Below, piece after piece: positions 1 to 8,794 of a stretch of 64,000 bases of DNA. Every line of letters starts with the position of its first letter. The first letter of the stretch is position 1. A program made the position numbers and the translations under genes. The stretch spans positions 1,798,001 to 1,862,000 of the forward strand of contig NZ_CP030048.1 in NCBI RefSeq assembly GCF_015291665.1, read 5' to 3'. Under the pieces are notes generated by a model. It was not told the origin of the DNA, did no database searches, and saw only the letters and a list, made by a program, of their open reading frames with translations. This DNA comes from Bradyrhizobium sp. CCBAU 53338 (GTDB taxonomy: Bacteria; Pseudomonadota; Alphaproteobacteria; Rhizobiales; Xanthobacteraceae).

Positions 1-2
1 TC

Positions 3-275
3 GCCGTCGAAAAGGGCTACCGCCGGCTCAGCGCGGTCGGCGCCGGCCTGATCCGGCTTGCCGTCTCCTCCGCGCATGCACGCGGCTGCCGGCGCTTCCT
101 CGCCAATGTGCAAAGTCAGAACGCACTGCTGTTCCAGCACATGCATTGGCGCTCGCTCGGCGAATTCGAGCTCCATGGCCGGCCGCACCATCGCATGGAG
201 GCCGATCTCGATCACTACCCGCCATTCCGGACGCCCGAGACTGGCTTCCGCTCGCTTGCAAAGCTGGCGGCCTGA
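3..275 (+). CDS. C-terminal part of GNAT-family N-acetyltransferase of the nitrile (Nit1C) cluster
   Basis: This open frame enters from the left edge and encodes the last 90 residues of a protein. The tail contains HMHWRSLGEFELHGRPHHRM followed by EADLDHYPPF. I recognise this as the C-terminus of the MSMEG_0567/Sll0786 family, a GNAT-like protein found in nitrilase gene clusters. The stop lies 2 nt before the ATG of the AIR-synthase-like gene, so the two are co-transcribed. The true start is outside the window. The function of the family member is not established; its association with nitrile/cyanide assimilation is known from Nit1C clusters. The family call rests on the motif and on the neighbours, which all belong to the same cluster. 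Confidence 0.75.
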   Translation, partial: AVEKGYRRLSAVGAGLIRLAVSSAHARGCRRFLANVQSQNALLFQHMHWRSLGEFELHGRPHHRMEADLDHYPPFRTPETGFRSLAKLAA

Positions 276-277
276 TC

Positions 278-1273
278 ATGCTGACGGATGCCGCGCTCAC
301 AAGCCTTGCCGAAACGCTCCGCCAAAGCCGTGGCATCGTCGCCAAGGCCGACATCGCGGCTGTCGCGGCGGCGCTCGACCTGTCTGGTGGCGACGTCATC
401 CCGGTGGGCGATGATTGCGCGGCGATCCCGGACGGCGATGGCTATACCCTGTTTGCCATCGAAGGTTTCATGAATGAATTCGTCGCCGCTGATCCCTGGT
501 TTGCGGGGTGGTGCGGCGCCATGGTCAACATCTCGGATGTCGTCGCGATGGGCGGACGGCCCACCGCCATCGTCAATGCGATCTGGTCCAACGGGGCTGA
601 TAAGGCCGCGCCCATTCTCGAAGGATTGAAGGCCGCGGCGAAGACATTCGGCGTTCCCGTCATTGGCGGTCACACCAATCTGCGCAGCAACCAGAGCCAG
701 TTTGCCGTCGCGATCCTCGGCCGCGCCAAGCGCCTTCTCACCAGCTTCGACGCCAGGCCAGGCGACAAGCTCATCGCAGCGACTGATCTGCGCGGCCGCT
801 ATCGCGATCCCTTTGCGAATTGGGAGGCGGCGACCGACGCGCCTGCGGAGCGGCTGCGCGGCGATCTGGAGATCCTGCCGTCTATTGCCGAAGCAGGCCT
901 TGCACTCGCAGCCAAGGACATCAGCCAGGGCGGCATCGTCGGGACCGCGGCGATGCTGGCCGAGTGTTCGCAAGTCGCCATTACGCTGGACGTCGAGGCG
1001 GTTCCGATTCCCGCCGGTGCGCCGCTCGAGCGCTGGCTACTCACGTTCCCGAGCTTTGGTTATCTCCTGTCGGCGAAGCCCGAAGATGTCGACGAGATCC
1101 TGTCGCGCTTCCAGCGGCGCGGCATCGCGGCGGCCGCGATCGGAGACGTCAGCGTGGGAGCAAGGGTAGACATTCGCGCTGAATCTGCCTGCGCAACCGT
1201 CTGGGACTTCGCAGAACAGGCCCTGATTGGCTGTGCGCCAGGCGAGAGCCATCAGCAGCGGAGCGTGGCATGA
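278..1273 (+). CDS. AIR-synthase-like protein, sll0787 family (Nit1C cluster)
   Basis: 331 residues related to PurM/ThiL/HypE-type ATP-binding proteins. The N-terminal half has GDDCAAI (about residues 44-50), NISDVVAMGG (84-93) and VIGGHTNL (128-135), the nucleotide/metal-binding features of the AIRS fold. The C-terminal AIRS_C half has KDISQGGIVGTAAMLAE (213-229). The ATG at 278 sits 2 nt after the GNAT stop. A longer frame exists upstream but overlaps the GNAT gene, so this start is preferred. The last 4 nt overlap the next gene (ATGA), which shows translational coupling. The substrate is unknown. In Nit1C clusters the protein accompanies a nitrilase and a radical SAM enzyme, which would lie left of the window. 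Confidence 0.85.
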   Translation: MLTDAALTSLAETLRQSRGIVAKADIAAVAAALDLSGGDVIPVGDDCAAIPDGDGYTLFAIEGFMNEFVAADPWFAGWCGAMVNISDVVAMGGRPTAIVNAIWSNGADKAAPILEGLKAAAKTFGVPVIGGHTNLRSNQSQFAVAILGRAKRLLTSFDARPGDKLIAATDLRGRYRDPFANWEAATDAPAERLRGDLEILPSIAEAGLALAAKDISQGGIVGTAAMLAECSQVAITLDVEAVPIPAGAPLERWLLTFPSFGYLLSAKPEDVDEILSRFQRRGIAAAAIGDVSVGARVDIRAESACATVWDFAEQALIGCAPGESHQQRSVA

Positions 1274-2436
1274 ACGGCGGCGCGTCCGGGCTTCGCATCG
1301 CGATTCTCACGCACTCCACCAATCCCCGGGGCGGCGTGGTGCATGCGCTTGCGCTTGCGGATGCCCTTGCGGAGCTCGGACATCGACCGGTCGTGCATGC
1401 GCCCGACCCGACAGGCAAGGGCTTCTTCCGCCGCAGCATCGCTTTGACGCGCTCCGTGCCTGCGTCGCCGGCCTCGGGTAACGTCGTCGCGATGGTCGAA
1501 GCGCGCATCGCGGATTATGTCAGGCATTTCGAAGATGCCGCCAACAGGCAGTTTGACGTTTTCCATGCCCAGGATGGCATCTCCGGCAATGCGCTCGCGA
1601 CGTTGAAGCAGCGCGGCCTGATCCAGCGCTATGTCCGCACCGTTCATCACGTCGATGCATTCGGTGACGAGCGGCTCTGCGAACTCGACCGGCGCTCGAT
1701 CGTCCACGCCGACGGCCTGTTTGTCGTCAGCCGGCTCTGGCAGGAGCAATTGAGGGCGGAGATGTCCCGCGCGGCGACGCTGGTCGGAAATGGCGTCGAC
1801 ACGGCGCGCTATTCGCCCCTCTCGACGGCCGGCGATGATGCGCTACGCGCCCGGCTCGGCCTTCGCGCAGGCCCGATCCTGCTGTCGATCGGCGGCGTCG
1901 AGCAGCGCAAGAATACGCTCGGTATTCTCGACGCCTTCCGGCAGGTGTACGCCGTACATCGGTCCGCGCAGCTCGTCATTGCCGGCGGAGCTTCGCTGCT
2001 GGACCATGGCCTGTATCGACAACAGTTCAATGCGCGGCTGCGCGACGCCGGACTGCCCGTCGATGCGGTGATCGAGACCGGTCCGCTGACGGATGTCGAC
2101 ATGCCGTCGCTGTATCGCCTGGCCGATGTGCTGCTGTTCCCATCCTTGCGCGAAGGTTTTGGCCTGGCTGTGCTCGAAGCGATGGCCAGCGGTGTGACGG
2201 CGGTGGTCTCGCACATCGCGCCCTTCACGGAATATCTCGGCCCCGACGACGTCGCCTGGTGCGATCCGCATCACGCGGGCTCGATCGCAGATGCTGCCCT
2301 CAGTGCGCTCACGGCCCCCCTGCGCTCGCGGCTGACCGCGAACGGCACCAGGGTTGCGCGGCGTCATGATTGGAGCCGCACCGCCATGGCACACGTGGCC
2401 ACCTATCAGGCGATGCGCGAGGTGTACTATGCCTGA
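1270..2436 (+). CDS. GT4-type glycosyltransferase, MSMEG_0565 family
   Basis: 388 residues with a GT-B fold. The N-terminal domain carries LTHSTNPRGGVVHALALA (13-30). The C-terminal donor-binding domain has LLSIGGVEQRKN (204-215) and the EX7E-type segment REGFGLAVLEAMASG (294-308). It matches the MSMEG_0565-type glycosyltransferases that occur in nitrilase-associated clusters of actinobacteria and proteobacteria. The start codon overlaps the preceding stop by 4 nt. The 3' end overlaps the next gene by 8 nt. Donor and acceptor are unknown. No membrane segments are evident, so it is probably cytosolic. Confidence 0.85.
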   Translation: MNGGASGLRIAILTHSTNPRGGVVHALALADALAELGHRPVVHAPDPTGKGFFRRSIALTRSVPASPASGNVVAMVEARIADYVRHFEDAANRQFDVFHAQDGISGNALATLKQRGLIQRYVRTVHHVDAFGDERLCELDRRSIVHADGLFVVSRLWQEQLRAEMSRAATLVGNGVDTARYSPLSTAGDDALRARLGLRAGPILLSIGGVEQRKNTLGILDAFRQVYAVHRSAQLVIAGGASLLDHGLYRQQFNARLRDAGLPVDAVIETGPLTDVDMPSLYRLADVLLFPSLREGFGLAVLEAMASGVTAVVSHIAPFTEYLGPDDVAWCDPHHAGSIADAALSALTAPLRSRLTANGTRVARRHDWSRTAMAHVATYQAMREVYYA

Positions 2437-2716
2437 GATGCATTTTCACGTGCGCTGGCCCGATGAGCGGGTCGAGGCCTGCTATTCGCCCTCGCTCGTC
2501 ATCAAGGATCATTTCGTCCCGGGCATGACCTATGCGCTATCAGACTTTCGCGAACGCAGCCGCGTTGCGCTGACCATTGCGGCTGAGCGCGTTCGTGAGA
2601 AGTACGGCTTTCTGTGCTCGCGTGCGCTCGGGCAGCTCGCACGGATCGAGGCTGCAGCCGCGCAATTCGAGGCCACGCCTGGTGCGTCCGTCACCATCGT
2701 CTCTTTTGAAGAATAA
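2429..2716 (+). CDS. MSMEG_0570 family nitrogen-starvation-response protein
   Basis: Small protein of 95 residues starting MPEMHFHVRWPDERVEACYS. It has the W-P-D/YSPS core of the MSMEG_0570 family, which is found only in nitrilase-linked clusters. The ATG at 2429 overlaps the end of the glycosyltransferase gene. The reading frame is open further upstream, but this start matches the usual short length of the family. No catalytic motif is visible, and the role is unknown. It is followed after 12 nt by the flavoprotein gene. Confidence 0.8.
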   Translation: MPEMHFHVRWPDERVEACYSPSLVIKDHFVPGMTYALSDFRERSRVALTIAAERVREKYGFLCSRALGQLARIEAAAAQFEATPGASVTIVSFEE

Positions 2717-2728
2717 CAGGAGCTGATC

Positions 2729-4033
2729 ATGACTGACCTTGACACTCATTATCCGGTCGTCGTGATCGGCGGCGGCCAGGCGGGCCTCGCGATGAGTGCG
2801 CAACTCATCAAGCAAGGTATTGATCACGTCGTTCTTGAAAAGAATACCATCGCGCATTCCTGGAAGACGCAGCGTTGGGATGCCTTCTGCCTCGTCACGC
2901 CGAATTGGCAATGCCGGCTCCCTGGTTTTCCCTATGTCGGCGGCGATCCGCATGGTTTCATGCTGCGCGACGAGATCGTCTCTTACATCGAGGATTTCGC
3001 CAGACACATCGATGCGCCGGTCCACGAAGGTGTGGCCGTCACGCGCCTGGGGCCGTCCGGCCGCGGCTTCATGCTCGAGACCACAGCAGGTGAGATTGCC
3101 GCTGACCGCGTCGTGCTGGCGGTCAGCGGCTATCACATTCCGAAAGTGCTGCCGTTTGCCGACCGCCTCGATGCATCGATCGTGCAGATCCACTCCTCCG
3201 CCTACCGCAATGCGGACCAGTTACCGCCGGGTGAAATTCTCGTGGTGGGAAGCGGGCAATCGGGCTGTCAGATTGCCGAAGATCTGCATTTGGCCGGCCG
3301 CAAGGTGCATCTCGCTGTCGGCAGCGCGCCGCGGTGCCCGCGCTTCTATCGCGGCCGCGACGCGGTCGATTGGCTCGACGATCTCGGTCAATATGACCTG
3401 CCGGTTGACAAGCACTCGCTGAAGGAGGGCGTTCGCAGGAATGCCAATCATTATTTGACCGGACGGGACGGCGGCCGCGATATCGACCTGCGCAAATTCG
3501 CCCTTGAGGGCATGAAGCTCTACGGTCGCCTCAAAGACGGCCGCGGGACATCTTTGCAGCTTGGCGATGATCTTCAGGTCAATCTCGACAATGCCGATAA
3601 GGTCTACAACGGCATCTGCCGGCTGATCGATGACCACATCGCGAAGAACAGAATCGCAGCGCCTGTGACGCCGCACTATGAGCCGGTGTGGTCCCCGACT
3701 TCGGTGCCCACGGAGCTTGATCTCGCAGCGAGCGGCATTACAAGCATCATCTGGACAACCGGCTTCCGGTCCGACTGGTCGTGGGTCGACCTGCCGATGT
3801 TCGACGGCACCGGGTATCCAACTCACAAGCGGGGCATCACGTCGGTCGACGGCGTCTATGTCGTCGGGCTGCCTTGGCTCTACACCTGGGGCTCGGGCCG
3901 GTTCGTTGGCATCGGACGTGACACGGAGTTCGTTGCGGATCACATCACGGAGCGATTGAATGCATCGCCGGTCGACCTGCGTCAGGCCGGCCGGAGCGAG
4001 GTATCGCAATTTGCTGCGAGTGGAGCCATGTAG
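2729..4033 (+). CDS. MSMEG_0569 family flavin-dependent oxidoreductase
   Basis: 434 residues. It is a two-dinucleotide-binding flavoprotein resembling group B monooxygenases. The FAD site is VVIGGGQAGLAMSAQL (11-26) and the NAD(P) site is ILVVGSGQSGCQIAEDL (170-186). The W-x-x-QRWDAFCLVTPNW stretch (45-60) is characteristic of the MSMEG_0569 family. A CAGGAG ribosome-binding site lies about 8 nt before the ATG. It is the last gene of the cluster on this strand. In cyanotrophic Pseudomonas the equivalent oxidoreductase belongs to the Nit1C set needed for cyanide growth. Substrate oxygenation of a nitrile-derived compound is plausible but not shown by the sequence. Confidence 0.85.
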   Translation: MTDLDTHYPVVVIGGGQAGLAMSAQLIKQGIDHVVLEKNTIAHSWKTQRWDAFCLVTPNWQCRLPGFPYVGGDPHGFMLRDEIVSYIEDFARHIDAPVHEGVAVTRLGPSGRGFMLETTAGEIAADRVVLAVSGYHIPKVLPFADRLDASIVQIHSSAYRNADQLPPGEILVVGSGQSGCQIAEDLHLAGRKVHLAVGSAPRCPRFYRGRDAVDWLDDLGQYDLPVDKHSLKEGVRRNANHYLTGRDGGRDIDLRKFALEGMKLYGRLKDGRGTSLQLGDDLQVNLDNADKVYNGICRLIDDHIAKNRIAAPVTPHYEPVWSPTSVPTELDLAASGITSIIWTTGFRSDWSWVDLPMFDGTGYPTHKRGITSVDGVYVVGLPWLYTWGSGRFVGIGRDTEFVADHITERLNASPVDLRQAGRSEVSQFAASGAM

Positions 4034-4044
4034 CCCCGCTCGCG

Positions 4045-4944
4045 CTACACCGCCGCGCGCGTGTTGAGATAGATCGAATAGAGCGAGGTCTGGCCGCAGA
4101 TGTAGAGGCGGTTGCGGCGCGGGCCGCCGAAGCAGACATTGGCGACGATCTCGCCAATCGGGATCGTGCCGAGATGCGTGCCATCGGGTGCGTAGCAGAA
4201 CACGCTGCGTCCCGCCGACGTCCAGATGTTGCCGTGGATGTCGACACGAAAGCCGTCATAGAGCCCGTCCGGGCAGGTCGCGAACAGCGAAGCTTCCCCG
4301 ACTGCCTGTCCTTTCACCTCGTACGACCAGATCGTCGGCGGCAGCCCGCGGACATGCGTCGCACCGGTGTCGGCGACATAGAGCCTGCTTTCGTCCGGCG
4401 AGAAGGCCAGCCCGTTAGGCTGCACCCGGTCGGACACGACGCGCGCGATGGCACCGGTGCTGCCGTCGATCCGGAAGACGTTGGAGGCACCGATCTCGGA
4501 CGGGCTTTGTTGCCCCTCATAGTCGCTGTCGATGCCGTAAGTGGGGTCGGAGAACCAGATCGAATTGTCCGACTTGACCACGACGTCGTTGGGCGAATTC
4601 AGCCTGTGGCCCTCGAACGCGTCCGCCAGTACGCTGATCGAGCCGTCGTGCTCGGTCCTGGTGACGCGACGCATGAAGTGCTCGCAACTGACCAGCCGCC
4701 CCTGGCGATCGGTGGTGTTGCCGTTGGAATTGAAGCTCGGCGAACGGAACACCGACGCCGATCCGTCGGTCTCGTCGAAACGCATCATCCGGTTGTTCGG
4801 AATGTCGGACCAGATGAGGTAGCGTCCGGCCGGAAAGTAGGCGGGACCTTCGGCCCAGCGGCAACCGCTGGTGAGCTTTTCGAGATTGACGTGGCCGATG
4901 ACCAGCCGCTCGAAGCGAGGATCGTGGGCGACATAGGGGAGCAT
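4045..4944 (-). CDS. SMP-30/gluconolactonase/LRE family protein
   Basis: 299 residues forming the six-bladed propeller of the SMP-30/gluconolactonase family. Expected metal ligands are present: Glu32 in WAEGPAYF, Asn116/Asn119 in NSPND, Asn177 in QPNGLAFSPDE and Asp230 in GLYDGFRVD. A longer frame begins at 5034, but the ATG at 4944 follows an AAGGAGGACGC ribosome-binding site and gives the normal family length. It is probably a lactonase hydrolysing a sugar-acid lactone in the cytosol. It is the gene nearest the Liv-type transporter on the same strand, but a terminator-like hairpin separates them, so it may be an independent unit. Confidence 0.88.
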   Translation of the reverse strand: MLPYVAHDPRFERLVIGHVNLEKLTSGCRWAEGPAYFPAGRYLIWSDIPNNRMMRFDETDGSASVFRSPSFNSNGNTTDRQGRLVSCEHFMRRVTRTEHDGSISVLADAFEGHRLNSPNDVVVKSDNSIWFSDPTYGIDSDYEGQQSPSEIGASNVFRIDGSTGAIARVVSDRVQPNGLAFSPDESRLYVADTGATHVRGLPPTIWSYEVKGQAVGEASLFATCPDGLYDGFRVDIHGNIWTSAGRSVFCYAPDGTHLGTIPIGEIVANVCFGGPRRNRLYICGQTSLYSIYLNTRAAV

Positions 4945-5050
4945 GCGTCCTCCTTGATGGCCGCAGATTCTTGGGGCTGCCTGCGTGCAGTCCTTACTGT
5001 GATCGACCCTGCCGAATTTGCAAGCGTGCTCCATTCAAGGGTGCAAAGCG

Positions 5051-5075
5051 AAATGCCCGGGAAGGGCCCGGGCAT
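5051..5075 (-). terminator. Hairpin after Liv-type operon
   Basis: Perfect 9-bp inverted repeat ATGCCCGGG/CCCGGGCAT with a 5-nt loop, about 30 nt past the stop of the upstream binding-protein gene. On the - strand it is followed by TTTCGCTTTG. It fits a rho-independent terminator with a weak T-tract, and would separate the transporter operon from the SMP-30 gene. Confidence 0.6.
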
Positions 5076-5105
5076 CACGTGTTTGCGAAGGTGTTCCTTC
5101 GATAT

Positions 5106-6344
5106 TTACTGCGACAGCTTCACGAAGTTCGGAAACTTCAGCTTGCCTTCCGCGATCTTCTCCGGCCAGACCACGACCTGCTTCTGGTCCTGCCACTGGA
5201 AGACGAGGCCGGTCACCGCGCCCGGACCGGACTTGATGCCGTGGGTGAACTCGTCGTCCTTGCCGTAGAACTGGATCTGGCCGATCGTTCCCTCGAAATT
5301 GGTCTTCTCCATCTCGGCGACCATCTTGTCGGGATCGGTCGAGCCGGCGCGCTTGATCGCGTCGGCGATGATGTAGACCTCGTCATAGGCGGTGTAGCCG
5401 GTATAGGCCGGCGCTGTGCCGAATTTTGCCTTGAAGGCCGCGGCAAACGGCTTTGTCTTCGGCGTGACCGCAACGTCGGGCGTCGCGACCGCCAGCGACG
5501 GTACGCCGTCGGCGGCGCCGTTGGTGTCCTTCCAGAAGGTCGGGCTCAACGCCTGCGCGCTGATGCCGAACATCGGGATCGGCACCTGCTGGTTCTTCCA
5601 CTGCACCGTCGGCTGCACGCCGACATGCGAGATGCCGGTGACGATCACGTCAGGCTTCTTGGCTTCCATGTTGTTGAAGATCGGCGTGAAGTCGGTGGTA
5701 TCGGGCGAGAAGCGGACGTGCTCGACCACCTTCAGACCCGCCTTGGGCAGGCAGGCCTCGTAGCCGACGTCGAGCGGCTTGGTCCAGGCGGCGTCCTCGC
5801 TCATGATCGCGACCGTCTTCATGTGCATCTTGTCGACGAGCAGGTCCTTGGCGGCGTCGCAGACGAGCTGCGCCTGCGCGGCCGAGGTCAGATAGCCGTG
5901 GAAGGTGTACTTGTTCTTCTCATAATCGTTGTGGATCGCCTTGGTGATCTCGTTCGAGGCGGCACCCGGGGTGATCAGCGGCATCTTCAAGCGCGCCGCC
6001 CAGGGCTCGAGCGCCAGCACGACCTCGGAGATGTAGCTCGCGATCACGGCCGACACCTTGTCCTCGCTCACCGCGCGCTGGAAGGCGCGCACCGAGTCCG
6101 CCGAGGAGCTCTTGTTGTCATAGGTGACGATCTCGATCTTGCGGCCGAGGATGCCGCCCTTGGCGTTGATCTCGTCGGCGGCGATCTGCGCGCCGCCGGG
6201 GGTCGCGGCGCCCGCGATCGACTGCACCTCGGCGATGACGCCGATCTTGATCGGATCGTTCGACTGCGCGTAGGCGGGGGCGGCGAGGCACAGCGCCAGC
6301 GCGGAGGTGAGGAGGGCAGAGCCGAGAGCCGTCGATGATCGCAT
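5106..6344 (-). CDS. Branched-chain amino acid-type ABC transporter substrate-binding protein (copy 1)
   Basis: 412 residues with a clear Sec signal peptide (cleavage near APAYA-Q, about residue 26). The mature part is Peripla_BP_6 type, starting NDPIKIGVIAEVQSIAGA. The ATG at 6344 follows AAAGGGAAACG; the frame is open further upstream through the ATPase gene region, but that part is out of its frame and not protein-like. It is closely similar throughout to the second binding protein at 9772-11016, for example in SYISEVVLALEPWA and NKYTFHGYLTSAA. It is the last gene of the importer operon, 41 nt after the ATPase. The ligand cannot be read from sequence; amino acids, amides or aromatic acids are usual for the family. 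Confidence 0.92.
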   Translation of the reverse strand: MRSSTALGSALLTSALALCLAAPAYAQSNDPIKIGVIAEVQSIAGAATPGGAQIAADEINAKGGILGRKIEIVTYDNKSSSADSVRAFQRAVSEDKVSAVIASYISEVVLALEPWAARLKMPLITPGAASNEITKAIHNDYEKNKYTFHGYLTSAAQAQLVCDAAKDLLVDKMHMKTVAIMSEDAAWTKPLDVGYEACLPKAGLKVVEHVRFSPDTTDFTPIFNNMEAKKPDVIVTGISHVGVQPTVQWKNQQVPIPMFGISAQALSPTFWKDTNGAADGVPSLAVATPDVAVTPKTKPFAAAFKAKFGTAPAYTGYTAYDEVYIIADAIKRAGSTDPDKMVAEMEKTNFEGTIGQIQFYGKDDEFTHGIKSGPGAVTGLVFQWQDQKQVVVWPEKIAEGKLKFPNFVKLSQ

Positions 6345-6385
6345 GGTCGTTTCCCTTTCGTTTTTTCTGTTGTCGATACGCGAAC

Positions 6386-7867
6386 TCAAAGAAAATCCGT
6401 GCCGGCTTCGGCGGCGAAGCGGCCGGGATCGCCCTCCCAGACGATCCTGGCGTGCTCCAGCACATAGACACGGTCGGCGTGCGGCAGCGCGAAGGTCACG
6501 TTCTGCTCGCCGAGCAAAACCGTGATCGACGTGGTCTGGCGCAGCTTTTCCAGCGCCTTGGAGAGCAGCTCGAGAATGACGGGCGCAAGGCCCAACGTCG
6601 GCTCGTCCAGGATCAGGATCTGCGGCTGCATCATCAGCGCGCGGCCGATCGCCAGCATCTGCTGCTCGCCGCCGGAGAGCGTCTGCGCCATCTGGCCCTG
6701 GCGCTCTCTGAGGATCGGGAACAGCTCGAACAGCCAGGCGAGCTGTGCCGCACGCTTGTCGTCGTCGAGATGCTGCCCGCCGAGATCGAGGTTTTCGCGC
6801 ACCGTCATCTCGCCGAACAGCTCGCGCGACTCGGGGCACTGCACGAGGCCGCTGCGGGCGATCTTGGCCGGGCTGGTGCCACGCAGCTTCTCGCCGCCGC
6901 GGACGATCTCGCCGCTATAGGGCAGGAAGCCGGAGATGGTGTTGAACAGCGTAGTCTTGCCGGCGCCGTTGAGGCCGACGACGGAGACGAACTCGCCCTC
7001 GTGGATGTGGATCGAGACGTTCTCCAGCGCTTGCGCCTTGCCGTAGTGGACGCTGACATTCTCGACCTGGAGCAGCGGCACCTTGTCCTTGAAGCTGGTT
7101 TCGGGACGCGCGTGGGTCTCGATGGCGCCGCCGAGATAGACCCGCCGCACGGTCTCGTTCTTCATGACGTCCTCGGCCTTGCCGGTCACGATCTCCTCGC
7201 CGAGATACATGGCGAGCACGCGGTCGACCAGCGCCGCGACGCTCTTGACGTTGTGGTCGACCAGCATCACCGCGCGGCCCTCATCGCGGAAGCTGCGGAT
7301 CAGGTCGGAGAAGACGTCGACCTCGGCGCGCGTGAGGCCGGCGAACGGCTCGTCCACCAGCACCACCTTGGGATCACGCGCGATCGCCTTGGCGAGCTCG
7401 AGCCTGCGCAGATCGGCGAAGGGCAGCGTCGGTGGGCGGCGGTCCATCACCGAGCCCAAGCCCACACGGTCGGCGATCCATTTGGCGCGCTCGACCAGCG
7501 CCCTGTCCGGAAACAGCATGAACAGGCTGTCCGGCAGCAGGGCCACCATGATGTTCTCCAGCACCGTCTGCCGGTTCAGCGGCCGCGAGTGCTGGAACAC
7601 CATGCCGAAGCCCTTGCGCGCGATCTTGTGCGCGGGCAGGCCCGCAACGTTTTCGCCCTCGAAGATCACGTCGCCTGCGGTCGGGCGCTCGATGCCCATC
7701 ACGCTCTTCATCGCGGTGGATTTACCCGAGCCGTTCGGCCCGATCAGGCCGAAAATCTCGCCGCCATTGACGTCGAAGCCGAGGTTCTTCACCGCGGTCA
7801 AGCCGCCAAAGCGCTTGGTCAGGCCGCGAACTTCCAGCACGGGCCGGTTTGAAAGCCTCTGATCCAT
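6386..7867 (-). CDS. Fused LivG-LivF ABC transporter ATP-binding protein
   Basis: 493 residues holding both ATPases that are normally separate LivG and LivF proteins. Domain 1 has Walker A GPNGSGKST (43-51) and Walker B VVLVDEP (168-174). Its signature reads LPFADLRRLE (148-157) instead of a canonical LSGGQ. Domain 2 has Walker A GLNGAGKTT (298-306), signature LSGGEQQM (397-404) and Walker B ILILDEP (417-423). The segment between about 245 and 262 is the linker. The ATG overlaps the livM stop by 1 nt. It powers import through LivH/LivM at the inner membrane. The fusion probably works as an intramolecular heterodimer. Confidence 0.92.
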   Translation of the reverse strand: MDQRLSNRPVLEVRGLTKRFGGLTAVKNLGFDVNGGEIFGLIGPNGSGKSTAMKSVMGIERPTAGDVIFEGENVAGLPAHKIARKGFGMVFQHSRPLNRQTVLENIMVALLPDSLFMLFPDRALVERAKWIADRVGLGSVMDRRPPTLPFADLRRLELAKAIARDPKVVLVDEPFAGLTRAEVDVFSDLIRSFRDEGRAVMLVDHNVKSVAALVDRVLAMYLGEEIVTGKAEDVMKNETVRRVYLGGAIETHARPETSFKDKVPLLQVENVSVHYGKAQALENVSIHIHEGEFVSVVGLNGAGKTTLFNTISGFLPYSGEIVRGGEKLRGTSPAKIARSGLVQCPESRELFGEMTVRENLDLGGQHLDDDKRAAQLAWLFELFPILRERQGQMAQTLSGGEQQMLAIGRALMMQPQILILDEPTLGLAPVILELLSKALEKLRQTTSITVLLGEQNVTFALPHADRVYVLEHARIVWEGDPGRFAAEAGTDFL

Positions 7868-8793
7868 TACGAGCGAGCCTCGCGCGAGAGGGCCGCTCCG
7901 AGGAAGCCGCCGGGGAAGAACAGGACGACGAGCAGCGCCACTGCCGAGACGATGAAGGTCGCGAGCTCACCGGTCGGGCGCAGGAACTCGCCGGCGACGA
8001 TCAGGAAGATCGCGCCGAGCGCTGCGCCGAGCACGGTGCGCCGCCCGCCGAGCACCGCGGAGACGATCACGTTGACGCCGACCGCGACGTCGACGACGGT
8101 GCCGACCGAGGCGGTGCCGAAATAGAACACGAGCAGCGCCCCCGACAGTCCCGAGAAGAACGCGCTGACGATGAAGGCGGCGAGCTTGTGCTTGACGATG
8201 TTGAAGCCGAGTGCGCCGGCCTGCACCGGGTCCTGGCCGCTGGCCTGCAGCACGAGGCCAACAGGCGATTGCGACAGGCCGTAGAGGATCGCCGCCGAGA
8301 TCGTCATGAAGCCGAGCGCGATCCAGTAATTGGCGCCGGCATTGATGGTGATGACGTCGGGGATGGTGAGGCCGATCTCGCCGCCGGTGAGATCGGCGAA
8401 CACGACGATGAAGTTCTGCAGCATCAACACCGCGACCAGCGTGGTCAGCCCGAAATAGGGCCCGCGCACCCGCAGCGCCGGCAGCGCCAGCACCAGGCCT
8501 GCGATGACGGAGGCGAGCGCACCGAGCACGATGCAGAGATAGACCGACCAGCCGAACTGGGCATTGAGGATGCCGGCGGTGTAGGCGCCGACACCGATCA
8601 GGAAGGTCGGGCCGAAATTCACCTCGCCCGCGAAGCCGAACAACAGGTCCCAGGCCATCGCGAACACGCCGAAATAGAACGCGACGGTCAGGAGCCCGAG
8701 CACATAGCCGGAGACATAGAGCGGCAGCGTGGCCGCGATGATCACGAGCGCCAGTGAGACGAAGAACAGGCGCGAGGTAAAGAAACCAGCCAT
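7867..8793 (-). CDS. Branched-chain amino acid-type ABC transporter permease (LivM-like)
   Basis: 308 residues, strongly hydrophobic with around eight to ten predicted membrane segments. The family loop GEVNFGPTFLIGVGAYTAG lies near residues 55-73. It pairs with the LivH-like permease, whose stop lies 1 nt before its ATG, and overlaps the ATPase by 1 nt. It is one half of the inner-membrane channel of this importer. Confidence 0.9.
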   Translation of the reverse strand: MAGFFTSRLFFVSLALVIIAATLPLYVSGYVLGLLTVAFYFGVFAMAWDLLFGFAGEVNFGPTFLIGVGAYTAGILNAQFGWSVYLCIVLGALASVIAGLVLALPALRVRGPYFGLTTLVAVLMLQNFIVVFADLTGGEIGLTIPDVITINAGANYWIALGFMTISAAILYGLSQSPVGLVLQASGQDPVQAGALGFNIVKHKLAAFIVSAFFSGLSGALLVFYFGTASVGTVVDVAVGVNVIVSAVLGGRRTVLGAALGAIFLIVAGEFLRPTGELATFIVSAVALLVVLFFPGGFLGAALSREARS

Positions 8794-8794
8794 C

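Noticed and set aside
4174..6338. Long + strand open frames across the SMP-30 and binding-protein genes
   Set aside because: They are antisense shadows of GC-rich genes; the - strand frames have family motifs, signal peptides and ribosome sites.
6335..8757. 505- and 302-codon + strand frames opposite the ATPase and LivM genes
   Set aside because: They are made of Arg/Asp/His/Gln-rich low-complexity protein with no motif; they mirror conserved ABC genes on the other strand.
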